From contig NZ_JACJPI010000046.1 in NCBI RefSeq assembly GCF_014695975.1, positions 62,001-126,000 on the forward strand: 64,000 nucleotides of DNA, in the 5' to 3' direction. The stretch is from Leptolyngbya sp. FACHB-321. GTDB taxonomy: Bacteria; Cyanobacteriota; Cyanobacteriia; Leptolyngbyales; Leptolyngbyaceae. A program made the translations under genes and the position numbers. Positions 29,205 through 38,052 of this stretch are shown here, piece by piece. Every line of letters begins with the position of its first letter. Position 1 is the first letter of the stretch. The notes beneath the pieces were generated by a model. The model worked only from the letters and a program-made list of their open reading frames with translations. It was not told the origin of the DNA and did not search any database.

Positions 29205-29318
29205 TTTCGACTTCGCGTTCGACTGAGTACCCTTTGGCTTAAGCGCTTAGGTCGAAAGCTCACGCCGAAGTCTTAATGCTCTCAGTCCTATGTGTCGGTG
29301 GGTTGAGCGCAGTCGAAA
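29205..29318. repeat. Inverted TTTCGACT...AGTCGAAA intergenic repeat
   Basis: TTTCGACTTCGCG at 29205 is matched in inverted form by GAGCGCAGTCGAAA ending at 29318, with related CGACTGAG/CTCAGTC pieces between. This looks like a dispersed cyanobacterial intergenic repeat. The surrounding gap 29103-29548 has no other feature I can support. Confidence 0.4.
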
Positions 29319-29548
29319 CCCGGTCTCTCAGTGGTGCTTAATTTAGCCCTCCTGCTTACCAATGCTCTTTCTAGATGCTACAAATCAAGCTTCCACCTTA
29401 TTAAAGAAAATTGAGGATCAAGAGGGGAAATGTGTAACCAGCACTTGTTGAATTGATAGAAGAACTGCTGTGTAACTACGTGCCCGACTCTGGACGGCAG
29501 ACATCAAACCATCTAAGGTACAAAACTAAATGTCTTGAGATACGCTCC

Positions 29549-29794
29549 ATGTCACAAAGCCTCTGGTTTGCTCTCACCTGGATTGCTGGCACTGCTGCTA
29601 TTCTCGGCAGCCTCATGGCGTTGGGCAGTGTGCTCCTTTGGTTTGTGCCGTCTGTTCCACCCCGCTCGCGCAAACTAGAAGAAGCATCGACTATCCCAGC
29701 CTGGCAGAATCGACTCAAACTACTAGTCTTTTCAGTTGCGATCGCCCTTGCTGGGCTTGGCATACTAGTAGTAACGCCCTTTCCTTCTCTTTAG
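29549..29794 (+). CDS. Small two-helix membrane protein, unknown
   Basis: The 81-residue protein begins MSQSLWFALTWIAGTAAILG. It has two hydrophobic segments (about residues 6-31 and 58-77) separated by a short polar loop. No family is recognised. The frame is open further upstream, but ATG 29549 starts the hydrophobic protein directly. It lies just upstream of the glutaredoxin gene and may be co-transcribed with it. Confidence 0.6.
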   Translation: MSQSLWFALTWIAGTAAILGSLMALGSVLLWFVPSVPPRSRKLEEASTIPAWQNRLKLLVFSVAIALAGLGILVVTPFPSL

Positions 29795-29841
29795 ACTGTT
29801 TTTCAAGCTATTTATACCTGCGATCATGGAGCGATCAACCG

Positions 29842-30153
29842 ATGCTGAAAACGCTCAATTCCTTGCTTAAACGACATCCTGAGCAAGTCAACGCTAACGT
29901 AGAGATCTATACCTGGCAGACATGTCCCTTCTGCATTCGTGCCAAACTGCTCTTATGGTGGAAAGGAGTTAGCTTTACAGAATTCAAAATTGATGGTGAT
30001 GAAGCAGCCAGAACTAGAATGGCAGAGCGCTCTAACGGGAAACGATCTGTGCCGCAGATTTTTATCAATCAACAGCACATTGGTGGCTGTGACGACCTCT
30101 ACCAGCTTGATCAAGAACAAAAGCTCGACTTGCTGTTAGCAGCTAGTAGTTAG
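29842..30153 (+). CDS. grxC: Glutaredoxin 3 (GrxC type)
   Basis: The 103-residue protein has the dithiol active site CPFC at residues 28-31, the cis-Pro segment SVPQIFIN and the glutathione-binding GGCDDLYQL. It reduces disulfides and mixed disulfides using glutathione. I start at ATG 29842; the N-terminal 18 residues are longer than the minimal domain. Its stop codon is followed immediately by a low-complexity repeat. Confidence 0.92.
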   Translation: MLKTLNSLLKRHPEQVNANVEIYTWQTCPFCIRAKLLLWWKGVSFTEFKIDGDEAARTRMAERSNGKRSVPQIFINQQHIGGCDDLYQLDQEQKLDLLLAASS

Positions 30154-30154
30154 A

Positions 30155-30258
30155 AGGCAGAAGGCAAAAGGCAAAAGGCAAAAGCCGACACTTAATTCCC
30201 CCTTTCCCCCCTTACCCATTCACTCCTTACTCCTCTTCACCCATTCACTCCTCACCCC
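30155..30258. repeat. Purine-arm/pyrimidine-arm low-complexity element
   Basis: AGAAGGC/AAAAGGC heptamer units (30153-30185) are followed by a CTTAATT centre and a long C/T-rich arm with TTCACTCC and CCATTCACTCC repeats. The arm runs into the proposed start of tadA. Confidence 0.7.
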
Positions 30259-30750
30259 TTGCCTTCTCCCTTTGATCATCCAGAATACGTGCGACATCGG
30301 CAGTGGATGGAACGAGCGATCGCCCTGGCTCGGATGGCTGGCGAAGCAGGAGATGTGCCGGTAGGTGCCGTGATTGTCGATGCGAATGGACGAGCGATCG
30401 CAGAGGCAGAAAATCGGCGCGAGCGGGACCATGACCCAACTGCTCATGCGGAGATTCTCGCACTACGAGCAGCAGGACGGGTACTTAATGACTGGCATCT
30501 TACCCAATGCACCCTTTACGTTACGTTGGAACCCTGTCCAATGTGTGCAGGGGCGCTAGTGCTGGCACGACTGGGGCAGCTAGTGTATGGAGCCGATGAT
30601 CCTAAAGCCGGAGCCGTGCGATCGGTGCTAAATATGCCTGACAGCGATTGTTCTAACCATCGTCTTCCTGTCATGGGTGGTGTGCTAGAAGTGCCTTGCC
30701 GACAGCAGCTACAGGATTGGTTTGCTCAGCGACGTCATCATACTTCATGA
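30259..30750 (+). CDS. tadA: tRNA-specific adenosine deaminase
   Basis: The 163-residue protein has the deaminase zinc motifs HAEI and PCPMCAGA and the tRNA-binding context GDVPVGAVIV. It converts A34 to inosine in tRNA-Arg(ACG). The start is uncertain: TTG 30259 gives a full-length N-terminus, but its first four codons lie inside the pyrimidine repeat. GTG 30289 and ATG 30307 are alternatives. No good RBS is visible for any of them, as expected if a repeat has overwritten the leader. Confidence 0.9.
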   Translation: MPSPFDHPEYVRHRQWMERAIALARMAGEAGDVPVGAVIVDANGRAIAEAENRRERDHDPTAHAEILALRAAGRVLNDWHLTQCTLYVTLEPCPMCAGALVLARLGQLVYGADDPKAGAVRSVLNMPDSDCSNHRLPVMGGVLEVPCRQQLQDWFAQRRHHTS

Positions 30751-30848
30751 CACCCTAGAAAGTGTCCTTAGCAATAACAACGACGATCGCGTAGCGCTCT
30801 AGGGTAGGTTTACGTGTTGTTTCCGCACCTCGTTCCCCTCGTCACCCT

Positions 30849-31721
30849 ATGAACTCGCTCGATCCAACTAGACCACTCTACGCTTCAGGGCAACTGCCAA
30901 CCAGCGCCGATACGTTGGTAAATTCACTTGACCAAGAGCCAGAAAAGTGCCGGGAGTGCTACCACTCTGATCCATCGAAGATTGACTCTGAGCAGCCAGC
31001 ATCGAAGAATTCGCTTTTTGTGCAACTGCTTAAAGGTGGCATCTCTCAGGGTCAAAGCCAGGGTCAAAGCGCATCGATCGCTGCGTCGTCCCAGTGTTCA
31101 TCATGGTTAGCATCATTAGTCTATCCGCTTGGTCGCTATCTTCTTGTGCCCGCTTACTTTAGGCAGGTTGAAGTTATTGGGCGCAACAATCTTCCTCGGA
31201 CTGGGCCCGTGATTCTTGCCCCCACTCACCGTTCTCGCTGGGATGCCATGATGATTCCCTATGCTGCGGGACACGATATCACAGGGCATCATCCGCGCTT
31301 CATGGTTTCGGCAGATGAAGTTAGAGGGCTGCAAGGCTGGTTTATTCGACGGTTAGGCGGCTTTCCTATCGATCCTAAACGTCCGGCGATTGCTAGCCTA
31401 CGTCATGGGGTTGATCTGCTACAAGATGGCGAAACCCTTGTGATCTTCCCGGAAGGCAATATCTTTCGCGATGGTCCAGTACAGCGCCTCAAGCCAGGTC
31501 TGGCGCGGTTGGCGCTACAGGCAGAAAGTAGCCGACCCAAGCTTGGTATCCAGATTGTTCCAATTCGTATTCATTACAGCGATCCATCTGTGCCGTGGCG
31601 CTGCAAAGTTAAGGTCTGCATTGGTCACCCGATACAGGTATCTGCATATAATGCAAAGACACCGAAGCAAAGCGCTCAATTGCTGACGGCTGATCTGAAG
31701 CAAGCGATCGAAGCACTTTAA
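30849..31721 (+). CDS. 1-acyl-sn-glycerol-3-phosphate acyltransferase family protein (PlsC-like)
   Basis: The 290-residue protein has the acyltransferase motifs THRSRWD (HxxxxD), GGFPID and FPEGNIFRDG. The N-terminal 85 residues are a polar, low-complexity extension with GQSQGQS repeats. It probably transfers acyl chains to lysophosphatidate or a related glycerolipid. The specific substrate cannot be read from sequence. It lies 98 nt downstream of tadA. Confidence 0.85.
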   Translation: MNSLDPTRPLYASGQLPTSADTLVNSLDQEPEKCRECYHSDPSKIDSEQPASKNSLFVQLLKGGISQGQSQGQSASIAASSQCSSWLASLVYPLGRYLLVPAYFRQVEVIGRNNLPRTGPVILAPTHRSRWDAMMIPYAAGHDITGHHPRFMVSADEVRGLQGWFIRRLGGFPIDPKRPAIASLRHGVDLLQDGETLVIFPEGNIFRDGPVQRLKPGLARLALQAESSRPKLGIQIVPIRIHYSDPSVPWRCKVKVCIGHPIQVSAYNAKTPKQSAQLLTADLKQAIEAL

Positions 31722-31784
31722 GTTGCTTGTCTGACTTTAGAGTGGTGCTTACAATTAAAAAGTTGCCTGCTACAAGCTAGCTTG

Positions 31785-32276
31785 TTAAAGCATTTTGCTC
31801 GTCGCTAGCTGCTGGTTTACGTCGTGCAGCAACCCTTCACAGGCATCAAACAATAAATCAATCACCTGATTAAACCCTTCAGAGCCACCGTAGTAAGGAT
31901 CAGGTACTTCTTGTAAAGTATGCCGAGTACAGAAATCACACATGAGCTGCACCTTAGACCGATAGTTACCAGCAGGGTCAAGGGCGCAGATATTGTTAAA
32001 GTTCTCTCGATCCATTGCCAGAATGCGATCGAATGCCTCAAAATCTGCCGTTGTAAATTGCCGTGCTCTGCCACGCAGTGTAAGACCTTGCCGTTGTGCG
32101 GCGACCGCCATCCGACGATCAGGCGGACTACCAACATGGTAGCTAGCGGTGCCTGCTGAATCACATTGAATGCGATCGCTTAAACCGGCTTGAGCAATCA
32201 GATGATTCATGATGTTCTCTGCTGAGGGAGAACGGCAAATATTACCAAGACAAACGAACAGCAGCGTATAGGGCAT
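31785..32276 (-). CDS. Low molecular weight protein-tyrosine phosphatase
   Basis: The 163-residue protein has the P-loop CLGNICRS at residues 9-16 and the general-acid motif DPYYGG. The family dephosphorylates phosphotyrosine. In cyanobacteria and other bacteria, members act with exopolysaccharide tyrosine kinases or on phycobilisome proteins, but no such partner is in this window. It is convergent with the acyltransferase gene. Confidence 0.93.
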   Translation of the reverse strand: MPYTLLFVCLGNICRSPSAENIMNHLIAQAGLSDRIQCDSAGTASYHVGSPPDRRMAVAAQRQGLTLRGRARQFTTADFEAFDRILAMDRENFNNICALDPAGNYRSKVQLMCDFCTRHTLQEVPDPYYGGSEGFNQVIDLLFDACEGLLHDVNQQLATSKML

Positions 32277-32492
32277 TAGTTGTGCCGTAGGGACAGAAAA
32301 ACTTTAAACGGAACAGCTACAGCTTTTCGTAGACGAACAGCAGAGCAAATGTAGCGCATATAACTGGAAGCACTTGGAGATTAATAGGTTTGGCACACCA
32401 CAGCAGAATGCCAAATGCAGAAGCAGGGTCTAGTCACCAGACACACCGTAAAGCAGTGTTATTAACCCTGCCGTCTAACTGCCTCTCAATCT

Positions 32493-32837
32493 CTACATTC
32501 CTGGTAAATTTAGCCCACCGGTTAGCTCTTCCATCCGTTCGCGCATGGTGGCGGTTGAGCGGTTGTAAGCATCTTTCATCGCTGCCGTAACCAAATCTGA
32601 AAGCACTTCTGCACCTTCACCGAGAGCATCGGGCGAAATGGTAACGCTAAGAGGTTCCTGGTTGCCACTGAGCACAACCTTCACCAAACCGCCACCCGAT
32701 TCTCCTTCAATTTCCATTTGTTCCAGTTCTTCTTGAAGCCGTTTGGCTCCCTCTTGAACCTGTTGCGCTTTCGTGAAGGCTTCTTTCAGCTCCTTCATCT
32801 TGCCAAGACCGAAGCCAAATCCCTGTCCTTGTGACAT
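32493..32837 (-). CDS. YbaB/EbfC family nucleoid-associated protein
   Basis: The 114-residue protein is Gly-rich at its N-terminus ([20 protein letters not shown]), followed by a helical segment with [20 protein letters not shown] and the YbaB core including [18 protein letters not shown]. YbaB/EbfC proteins are dimers that bind DNA. The start at ATG 32837 matches the family; the open frame continues upstream to 32897 without support. Confidence 0.92.
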   Translation of the reverse strand: MSQGQGFGFGLGKMKELKEAFTKAQQVQEGAKRLQEELEQMEIEGESGGGLVKVVLSGNQEPLSVTISPDALGEGAEVLSDLVTAAMKDAYNRSTATMRERMEELTGGLNLPGM

Positions 32838-33183
32838 AACTAATAGCGAGTTGCGAATGGAACATAAGTAGTCAGTTGCTCCATTATGCCATCGCACACC
32901 CAGGCAACGTCATTTTTTGCAAAATCGCTGGATTTGAGCGCAAGCCAGATTATTCACATGCTGAGCGATCGACCTTAGTGTAGTGCGGCTACTGATGCCG
33001 AAACATTGTTGGCTGAACGCTGGCTGCTTCCCCATACCCTGTGGCTGTTGGTGCTTCGTAGCGATCGCTACTGTCGGGCAGGCAAAAGCTATCGATTTCT
33101 TAAGAGAAGTGCAAGTGTAGGGATGTTCTGTCAAAACTGTTCGACAATAGCGTTTATTCCGCAGTAGCGATGGGTAATAGGCT
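32838..33183. other. Divergent intergenic region
   Basis: This is 346 nt between ybaB and the unknown gene at 33184. The frame 32910-33134 on the minus strand is not convincing. I see no RNA gene or clear motif. Confidence 0.35.
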
Positions 33184-34095
33184 ATGCCAACGAATCCGCT
33201 GTTTCATCCGGTGAGTGATGCTGTAAGAGCACCCAATCTGCATGACCAGATCCAACTGGCGCTGGCGATCGCTGACAGCCACGTACTCAAGTCGCTGCTA
33301 GAAAACTGCATCCCTGCGCTGGCACAGGGGCATTCAATTCGCACTATTTCGACACAGGTTGGTGTACCAACAGGCTATCAACAGACGGCTGATGGCATCG
33401 TGCATTTTGAAGTGGTTTATTGCAAGCTGGCACCACCTGGGGAAGTAGAGCGCTTGTTTAAAAGCAATAGCCGCACTCAAGAGAGCCGAGAGCTGGCAAG
33501 ACTTACTCAGCATGAATCAGAGATGCAGATGCTGGGTAAAAATCTGTCGCTGTCACTGACTGTCTCGCTGCTAGTAGAAGCAGGGTTCCGCCCAGAGCAA
33601 ATTGAGGAAATCTTGCATTTGCCCTTTGACGCGTGGCACAAATCCTGGTGGTATACGATTGATGAGATGGGCAACTTCACCCTGCCTTTCTTGCGGCAGA
33701 TTCGCACATTGCGCTACCCCGATGGTACGTTTACGCTTCAGTACAAGGATTTGTTTGAGCAAGATAAACCGAATTGCTTCATTAGCCTGACGGAAAAAGT
33801 GCTGGTGCTGATTAAACCTGATACTCAGGGGTTTGGGGAAACGCTAAAGCAAATCAACTACCAGCGGGAAGCACTTGGTGTTACCCAGGCACTTCTAATT
33901 TGCAGTGTCCTCTCAGATTTGGAAGCGCAGGGCTTTATTAATCAGGGGATCAGCGTCTATCCTGCGATCGAATTAGTGTTGCCAACCCAATCAGACTGCA
34001 TTCACTGCGGGCGCAAAGAATGTGGGATGAACGGTGTTTTAGATTCACCCGTTGCCCTTTGCTATGGCTTTTTGCCAGAGAGCGAATTTGTTTAA
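33184..34095 (+). CDS. Conserved-looking protein with a C-terminal Cys cluster, unknown function
   Basis: The 303-residue protein has no signal peptide or membrane helix. Near the C-terminus it has CIHCGRKECGM followed by a further Cys about 15 residues on (VALCYGF), a plausible zinc or Fe-S site. The middle is rich in Trp/Tyr and helical (FDAWHKSWWYTID). I do not recognise a named family. It is monocistronic between ybaB and the convergent ABC-F gene. Confidence 0.75.
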   Translation: MPTNPLFHPVSDAVRAPNLHDQIQLALAIADSHVLKSLLENCIPALAQGHSIRTISTQVGVPTGYQQTADGIVHFEVVYCKLAPPGEVERLFKSNSRTQESRELARLTQHESEMQMLGKNLSLSLTVSLLVEAGFRPEQIEEILHLPFDAWHKSWWYTIDEMGNFTLPFLRQIRTLRYPDGTFTLQYKDLFEQDKPNCFISLTEKVLVLIKPDTQGFGETLKQINYQREALGVTQALLICSVLSDLEAQGFINQGISVYPAIELVLPTQSDCIHCGRKECGMNGVLDSPVALCYGFLPESEFV

Positions 34096-34201
34096 AATTG
34101 CTATAGCTCTGTGTGAAAGGTTCTGTTCCAGTGCCTATTAGTGCGAGTTTATAGACGCAATTTTACGGATTAAACCTGTTACAGATTAAAGCTTGTGTGG
34201 G

Positions 34202-36166
34202 CTAAGACGCTAGTTCAGATAGCTCTAGCCAGCGATCAGTTGCAGTATCAATCGCGGCATTCAACTCGGCTAACCGAGAAGACAGTGTTTGCACTTCAGT
34301 GAAACCTGACGGCGGGTTTTTATACAACGTTTGCTCAATCTGCTCTTTCTCCGCTTCCATAGCGGGGATCTGTGCTTCTAACTGCTCGAATTCGCGCTTT
34401 TCTTTGTAGGAAAGCTTGCGAGCTTTAGAGGGCGAGGGGGAAGGGGCAAGGGGCAAGGGTTGTTCCAGCTGAACGCCTTTTTCCTCTCTCTGCTCTTCTT
34501 TTTCCTCCCTCTCCTCTTTCGCCTCTCTCTCTCTCCTTTCTCCTTTCTCCTCACCTTCCTCTGCCTGCTTATAGTCCAAATACACCGAGTAATTTCCAGG
34601 GTATTGACGCAGAGTGCCGTCAGACTCAAAGGCAAAGATGGTATCAACCACGCGATCGAGGAAGTAGCGATCGTGGGAAACAACAATCACACAGCCATTA
34701 AAGTCTTCTAAATAATCTTCCAGGACGGCAAGGGTTTGTACATCTAGGTCGTTAGTCGGCTCGTCCAGAATGAGGACGTTTGGAGCACTCATAAGCACGC
34801 GCAGCAGGAAAAGACGACGCTTTTCACCACCAGAGAGTTTGCTAATCGGGGCGTACTGCTGGTTACCAGGAAACAGAAAGCGCTCCAGCATTTGGGAGGC
34901 AGTGATGACGGAACCATCCGCAATTTTCACCAGTTCAGCGACATCTTTGAGATAGTCGATCACACGCTGTTCAGGCTTAAGCGTAAGGTCATCGGAATGC
35001 TGGTCAAAGTAGCCGATGTGAATAGTCGTGCCGATTTCGACTGTGCCAGAGTCGGGCTGCAAGCGCCCGGTGATCATGTCCATCAAGGTAGACTTGCCAA
35101 CACCATTGCCACCGATGATCCCCACGCGATCTTCTGGGCTGAACTCGTAGGTAAAGTTTTTGATCAATGTGCGATCGCCATAGCCTTTCGAGACGTTCAC
35201 CAACTCAATGACTTTCTTGCCAATGCGCCGCCCTGCCGTCGCCAGATCAACCTTGCCATGCCCTTGCTTGAATTCGGTTGCCTGCATGGCACGGATGCGA
35301 TCGATGCGCGCCTTTTGTTTCGTACTGCGCGCTTTCGGACCGCGTTTCAGCCATTCCAGCTCGCGTCGCAGCAGTCCTGCATGCTTGCGCTCGGTGCTGG
35401 CAGCAGAGTCTTCTGATAGTGCCTTTTTCTCCAAGTAGTAGGAGTAGTTGCCGCTGTAGGTGTAAAGGTCGCCGCGATCGATCTCCAGAATGCGATTGGT
35501 CACGCGATCGAGAAAGTAGCGATCGTGAGTAATCAACAGTAGTGCGCCTCGAAAGCGATTGAGGTAACTTTGCAGCCATTCGACCGAAAGTGCATCCAAA
35601 TGGTTAGTTGGCTCATCCATCAGCAGCACATCTGGTTCCGACAGTAACGCTGCTGCCAGGGCAATACGTTTGCGATAGCCGCCTGAAAGGCTGCCAATTT
35701 TGGCATCAAAGTCTTCAATGCCAAGCCGAGTCAGAATAATTTTGGCATTGGTTTCTAAGTCCCAGGCTCCGGTTGCATCCAGGCGATGCGTCAGGCTAGA
35801 AAGCCGTGCCATCAGTTGGTCTGGATCACCATGCCCGTGCGCCAGCTTATCAGAAACCTCCTCAAACTCCCGCACCAGTGCCATCTGGTCGCCACTGTCT
35901 GCAAAGACCTGTTCCAGGACGGTGCGATCGTCGTCTAGCTCTGGCTGCTGCGGTAGATAGACGATGCGAACACCAGAGTTAACGAGAATTTCGCCACTGT
36001 CGATCGACTCCTGCCCCGCAATCATTTTGAGCAGCGTGGATTTACCAGAGCCGTTGGTGCCAATCAACCCCACCTTGTCGCCATCATCCAGGCTAAAGTT
36101 GGCACCATGCAAAATCTCTTTGATGCCAAAGTCTTTGTGGAGCGATCGCAGCGTAAAAATACTCAT
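34202..36166 (-). CDS. ABC-F family ATP-binding protein (Uup-like)
   Basis: The 654-residue protein has two fused ABC ATPase domains. The Walker A motifs are GTNGSGKST and GGNGVGKST, with signatures LSGGYRKRIALA and LSGGEKRRLFL. An ABC-F linker lies between the domains, with no membrane segment. A C-terminal coiled coil (about residues 590-650) suggests the Uup branch. ABC-F proteins act on ribosomes. Between ATPase 2 and the coiled coil is a highly charged insert (about residues 535-580, KGERREREAKEEREEKEE) made by a purine/pyrimidine repeat that keeps the frame. Confidence 0.9.
   Translation of the reverse strand: MSIFTLRSLHKDFGIKEILHGANFSLDDGDKVGLIGTNGSGKSTLLKMIAGQESIDSGEILVNSGVRIVYLPQQPELDDDRTVLEQVFADSGDQMALVREFEEVSDKLAHGHGDPDQLMARLSSLTHRLDATGAWDLETNAKIILTRLGIEDFDAKIGSLSGGYRKRIALAAALLSEPDVLLMDEPTNHLDALSVEWLQSYLNRFRGALLLITHDRYFLDRVTNRILEIDRGDLYTYSGNYSYYLEKKALSEDSAASTERKHAGLLRRELEWLKRGPKARSTKQKARIDRIRAMQATEFKQGHGKVDLATAGRRIGKKVIELVNVSKGYGDRTLIKNFTYEFSPEDRVGIIGGNGVGKSTLMDMITGRLQPDSGTVEIGTTIHIGYFDQHSDDLTLKPEQRVIDYLKDVAELVKIADGSVITASQMLERFLFPGNQQYAPISKLSGGEKRRLFLLRVLMSAPNVLILDEPTNDLDVQTLAVLEDYLEDFNGCVIVVSHDRYFLDRVVDTIFAFESDGTLRQYPGNYSVYLDYKQAEEGEEKGERREREAKEEREEKEEQREEKGVQLEQPLPLAPSPSPSKARKLSYKEKREFEQLEAQIPAMEAEKEQIEQTLYKNPPSGFTEVQTLSSRLAELNAAIDTATDRWLELSELAS
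34427..34563. repeat. Purine-arm/pyrimidine-arm element inside the ABC-F gene
   Basis: A G/A-rich arm (34427-34470) is followed by a TTCCAGCTGAACGC centre and a C/T-rich arm with CTCTCTCCTTTCTCC repeats (34477-34563). This is the same architecture as the intergenic elements, here inside a coding region and translated as a charged linker. Confidence 0.7.
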
Positions 36167-36537
36167 CTAACGATTTTGACTTTTGAATTAAAGAATAATG
36201 GCTGCAAAACTCTTTCAGCACCGTTCTACGGTAGCACTCACAAGGAGGCAAGGGAGTAAGGGGGAGGAGAAGCTAGGGAAGCAAGGGAGCAGAGGTGCAG
36301 GAGGGAAGGGGGGCAAGGGGAGCCATTAGTAAATGTCACCTTCTGCCTTTTGCCCTCTGCCCTCCACCTTCATTCCCCTCCCGCCGACCGTCACTTAATG
36401 GGCAGAAATCCGCACCTTAGGCGGACCAGAATGTGGGCTACACCTGAGGTAGATAGTTTTATGCGAGTGGCTGCATACAGTAGTGGCAGGACTAGCCTGA
36501 TTAACGCGACTATCACTATTACCAGAGGAAAGAAGAC
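36167..36537. other. Divergent intergenic region containing a low-complexity element
   Basis: This 371-nt region lies between the ABC-F gene and the DUF1517-like gene. It is dominated by the repeat at 36240-36372. The remaining 160 nt before the next ATG should hold the promoter. A minus-strand frame at 36391-36612 with a hydrophobic segment overlaps the downstream gene and is probably chance. Confidence 0.4.
36240..36372. repeat. Purine-arm/pyrimidine-arm low-complexity element
   Basis: A long G/A-rich arm (36240-36322) is followed by a CATTAGTAAATG centre and a C/T-rich arm with CTTCTGCCTTTTGCCCTCTG-type units. The layout matches the elements at 3594, 5968 and 30155. Confidence 0.7.
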
Positions 36538-37140
36538 ATGAATGCGTGGCGCGATCGCCTTAATCAATTCACTGGCAAAACTCGGTTTGTTGTTTGTCGG
36601 ATCTTTATCCATCTAGTAGGTGATGAAGTCGCTCCGCTGCTAGGCATCCTTAATAGTGCTGCGCGTGACGCTGTAGACACAGAAGGCGACATGCAAGAGC
36701 TAGGAGAAGGCTTAGTCGAAATTTGCCAGGGCTTACTTCAGCACGACATCTACTGGCAAGCTGCTGGTAACGAAGGGGAGGTCTTTTGGGATGAAGGCGA
36801 GGCAGGCGATTTTGTTACAGAATTGTTTACCGATTCGGCACAGCGTTATCTCAGTACCCCAGCGCTGGAGTCTGCTGGGACTGCTGATGACCCGCTAACC
36901 CTACCTGCCACCCGCAACCTTGTTGTAATGCTAACGATTGCTTCTGAGGGCGAAGTACCAGAGCTGGAAACTGACCTTGCCAACATGAGTGCTTTGAGAA
37001 TAGGGCTAAAGGCAATGATTAATTTGCATTACCAGGAAAGGCTACGCGCCGTTCAAGTGCACTTTTCGCCCGCACGGTTGGGCGATGAGTTGACACCTGA
37101 TCAGGTGCTTAGTAACTTCCCAGAGCTTATTCCACTCTAA
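36538..37140 (+). CDS. DUF1517-like protein
   Basis: The 200-residue protein's C-terminal half resembles the cyanobacterial DUF1517 pattern: ATRNLVVMLTIASEG, then VQVHFSP and LTPDQVLSNFPELIPL. The N-terminal half is acidic. There is no signal peptide. It has a good RBS (AGAGGAAAG). Function is unknown. It lies 58 nt upstream of a lipoprotein gene on the same strand. Confidence 0.65.
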   Translation: MNAWRDRLNQFTGKTRFVVCRIFIHLVGDEVAPLLGILNSAARDAVDTEGDMQELGEGLVEICQGLLQHDIYWQAAGNEGEVFWDEGEAGDFVTELFTDSAQRYLSTPALESAGTADDPLTLPATRNLVVMLTIASEGEVPELETDLANMSALRIGLKAMINLHYQERLRAVQVHFSPARLGDELTPDQVLSNFPELIPL

Positions 37141-37198
37141 ACTGACTCTTCCTCGGTTGCCCCTTTACTCACTGACACCTTTAATCACCTTTAGACGT

Positions 37199-38050
37199 AT
37201 GCTTCGCAAATTTTTAGTTCTCTCAATGACTTTGACGCTCATCTGGACTTCGGTCGGGTGCGGCAGCCCTCTTGCAACCAACTCAAATACTGAAACGCGA
37301 TCGCAGCCAACTCAATCAACTCGCCCAGTTGCCCAGAGCCGCCTTTCGGATGGTGAGTACCCTGTACAACAGGCAACTTACAACGATGATGGTGGCGAAT
37401 ACAACGTAGCTGTACTCAATACAAAACCGGGTGAATCATCTGCGTTTCGCGCCACCAACCTACAGATGGCTCGTTTAACTGAAGAAGAAATTGCGGCTGG
37501 TAAGAAGAGTTACCTCAAGGTTGAGAAGGGTCAGCCGTCTCTCCATCTCACAGAGGACTTTAAAATTGAGTACGTTCATAACGTAACGGAAACTCAAAAC
37601 AATCCAGAGACAGGTCGCCCAGAAACCGTTGTAGTACGTCAAGAGTCTAATTTCTGGACACCGTTTGCAGGCGCATTGGCAGGGCAAGCGATCGGTAGCT
37701 TACTCTTTAGACCGCAGTACTATATGCCACCCATGTATCAACCAGGTGTGCCTATGACTGGATACGGCGGTTATGGTTCTTCTTACAATCAAGCCGTAAA
37801 CCGATACCAATCGCGGTACCAAGCTCCTCCGGCAGCAGTGCGTAACAACCAGTTGCGGACAACCGGACAGTTGCGATCGCCGTCCTCCAGTACTGCCAGA
37901 ACGCGCAACACCGGACAAGCAAATCGTTCTACTGGCACTGGCTATGGCAACAGCACACTGCGACGCTCCGATCGTCCCAACCGCACCTATCGTAGCCCTA
38001 GCCGAGGTTTTGGTAGTTCCCGATCACGTAGCTTTGGTCGGCGACGTTAG
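37199..38050 (+). CDS. Putative lipoprotein, basic Ser/Arg/Gly-rich C-terminus
   Basis: The 283-residue protein has a signal sequence MLRKFLVLSMTLTLIWTSVG followed by Cys, so it is a likely lipoprotein although -3 is Ser rather than Leu. The middle region is followed by a short Gly/Ala segment (TPFAGALAGQAIGSLLF) and a long low-complexity tail rich in Tyr, Arg, Ser, Asn and Thr ending RSRSFGRRR. The start is ATG 37199; a TTG at 37157 is less likely. Its stop is only 2 nt from the stop of the convergent gene. Confidence 0.8.
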   Translation: MLRKFLVLSMTLTLIWTSVGCGSPLATNSNTETRSQPTQSTRPVAQSRLSDGEYPVQQATYNDDGGEYNVAVLNTKPGESSAFRATNLQMARLTEEEIAAGKKSYLKVEKGQPSLHLTEDFKIEYVHNVTETQNNPETGRPETVVVRQESNFWTPFAGALAGQAIGSLLFRPQYYMPPMYQPGVPMTGYGGYGSSYNQAVNRYQSRYQAPPAAVRNNQLRTTGQLRSPSSSTARTRNTGQANRSTGTGYGNSTLRRSDRPNRTYRSPSRGFGSSRSRSFGRRR

Positions 38051-38052
38051 CC

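Noticed and set aside
36391-36612. 73-codon minus-strand frame with one hydrophobic segment
   Set aside because: Overlaps the RBS and start of the DUF1517-like gene in antisense; no independent support.
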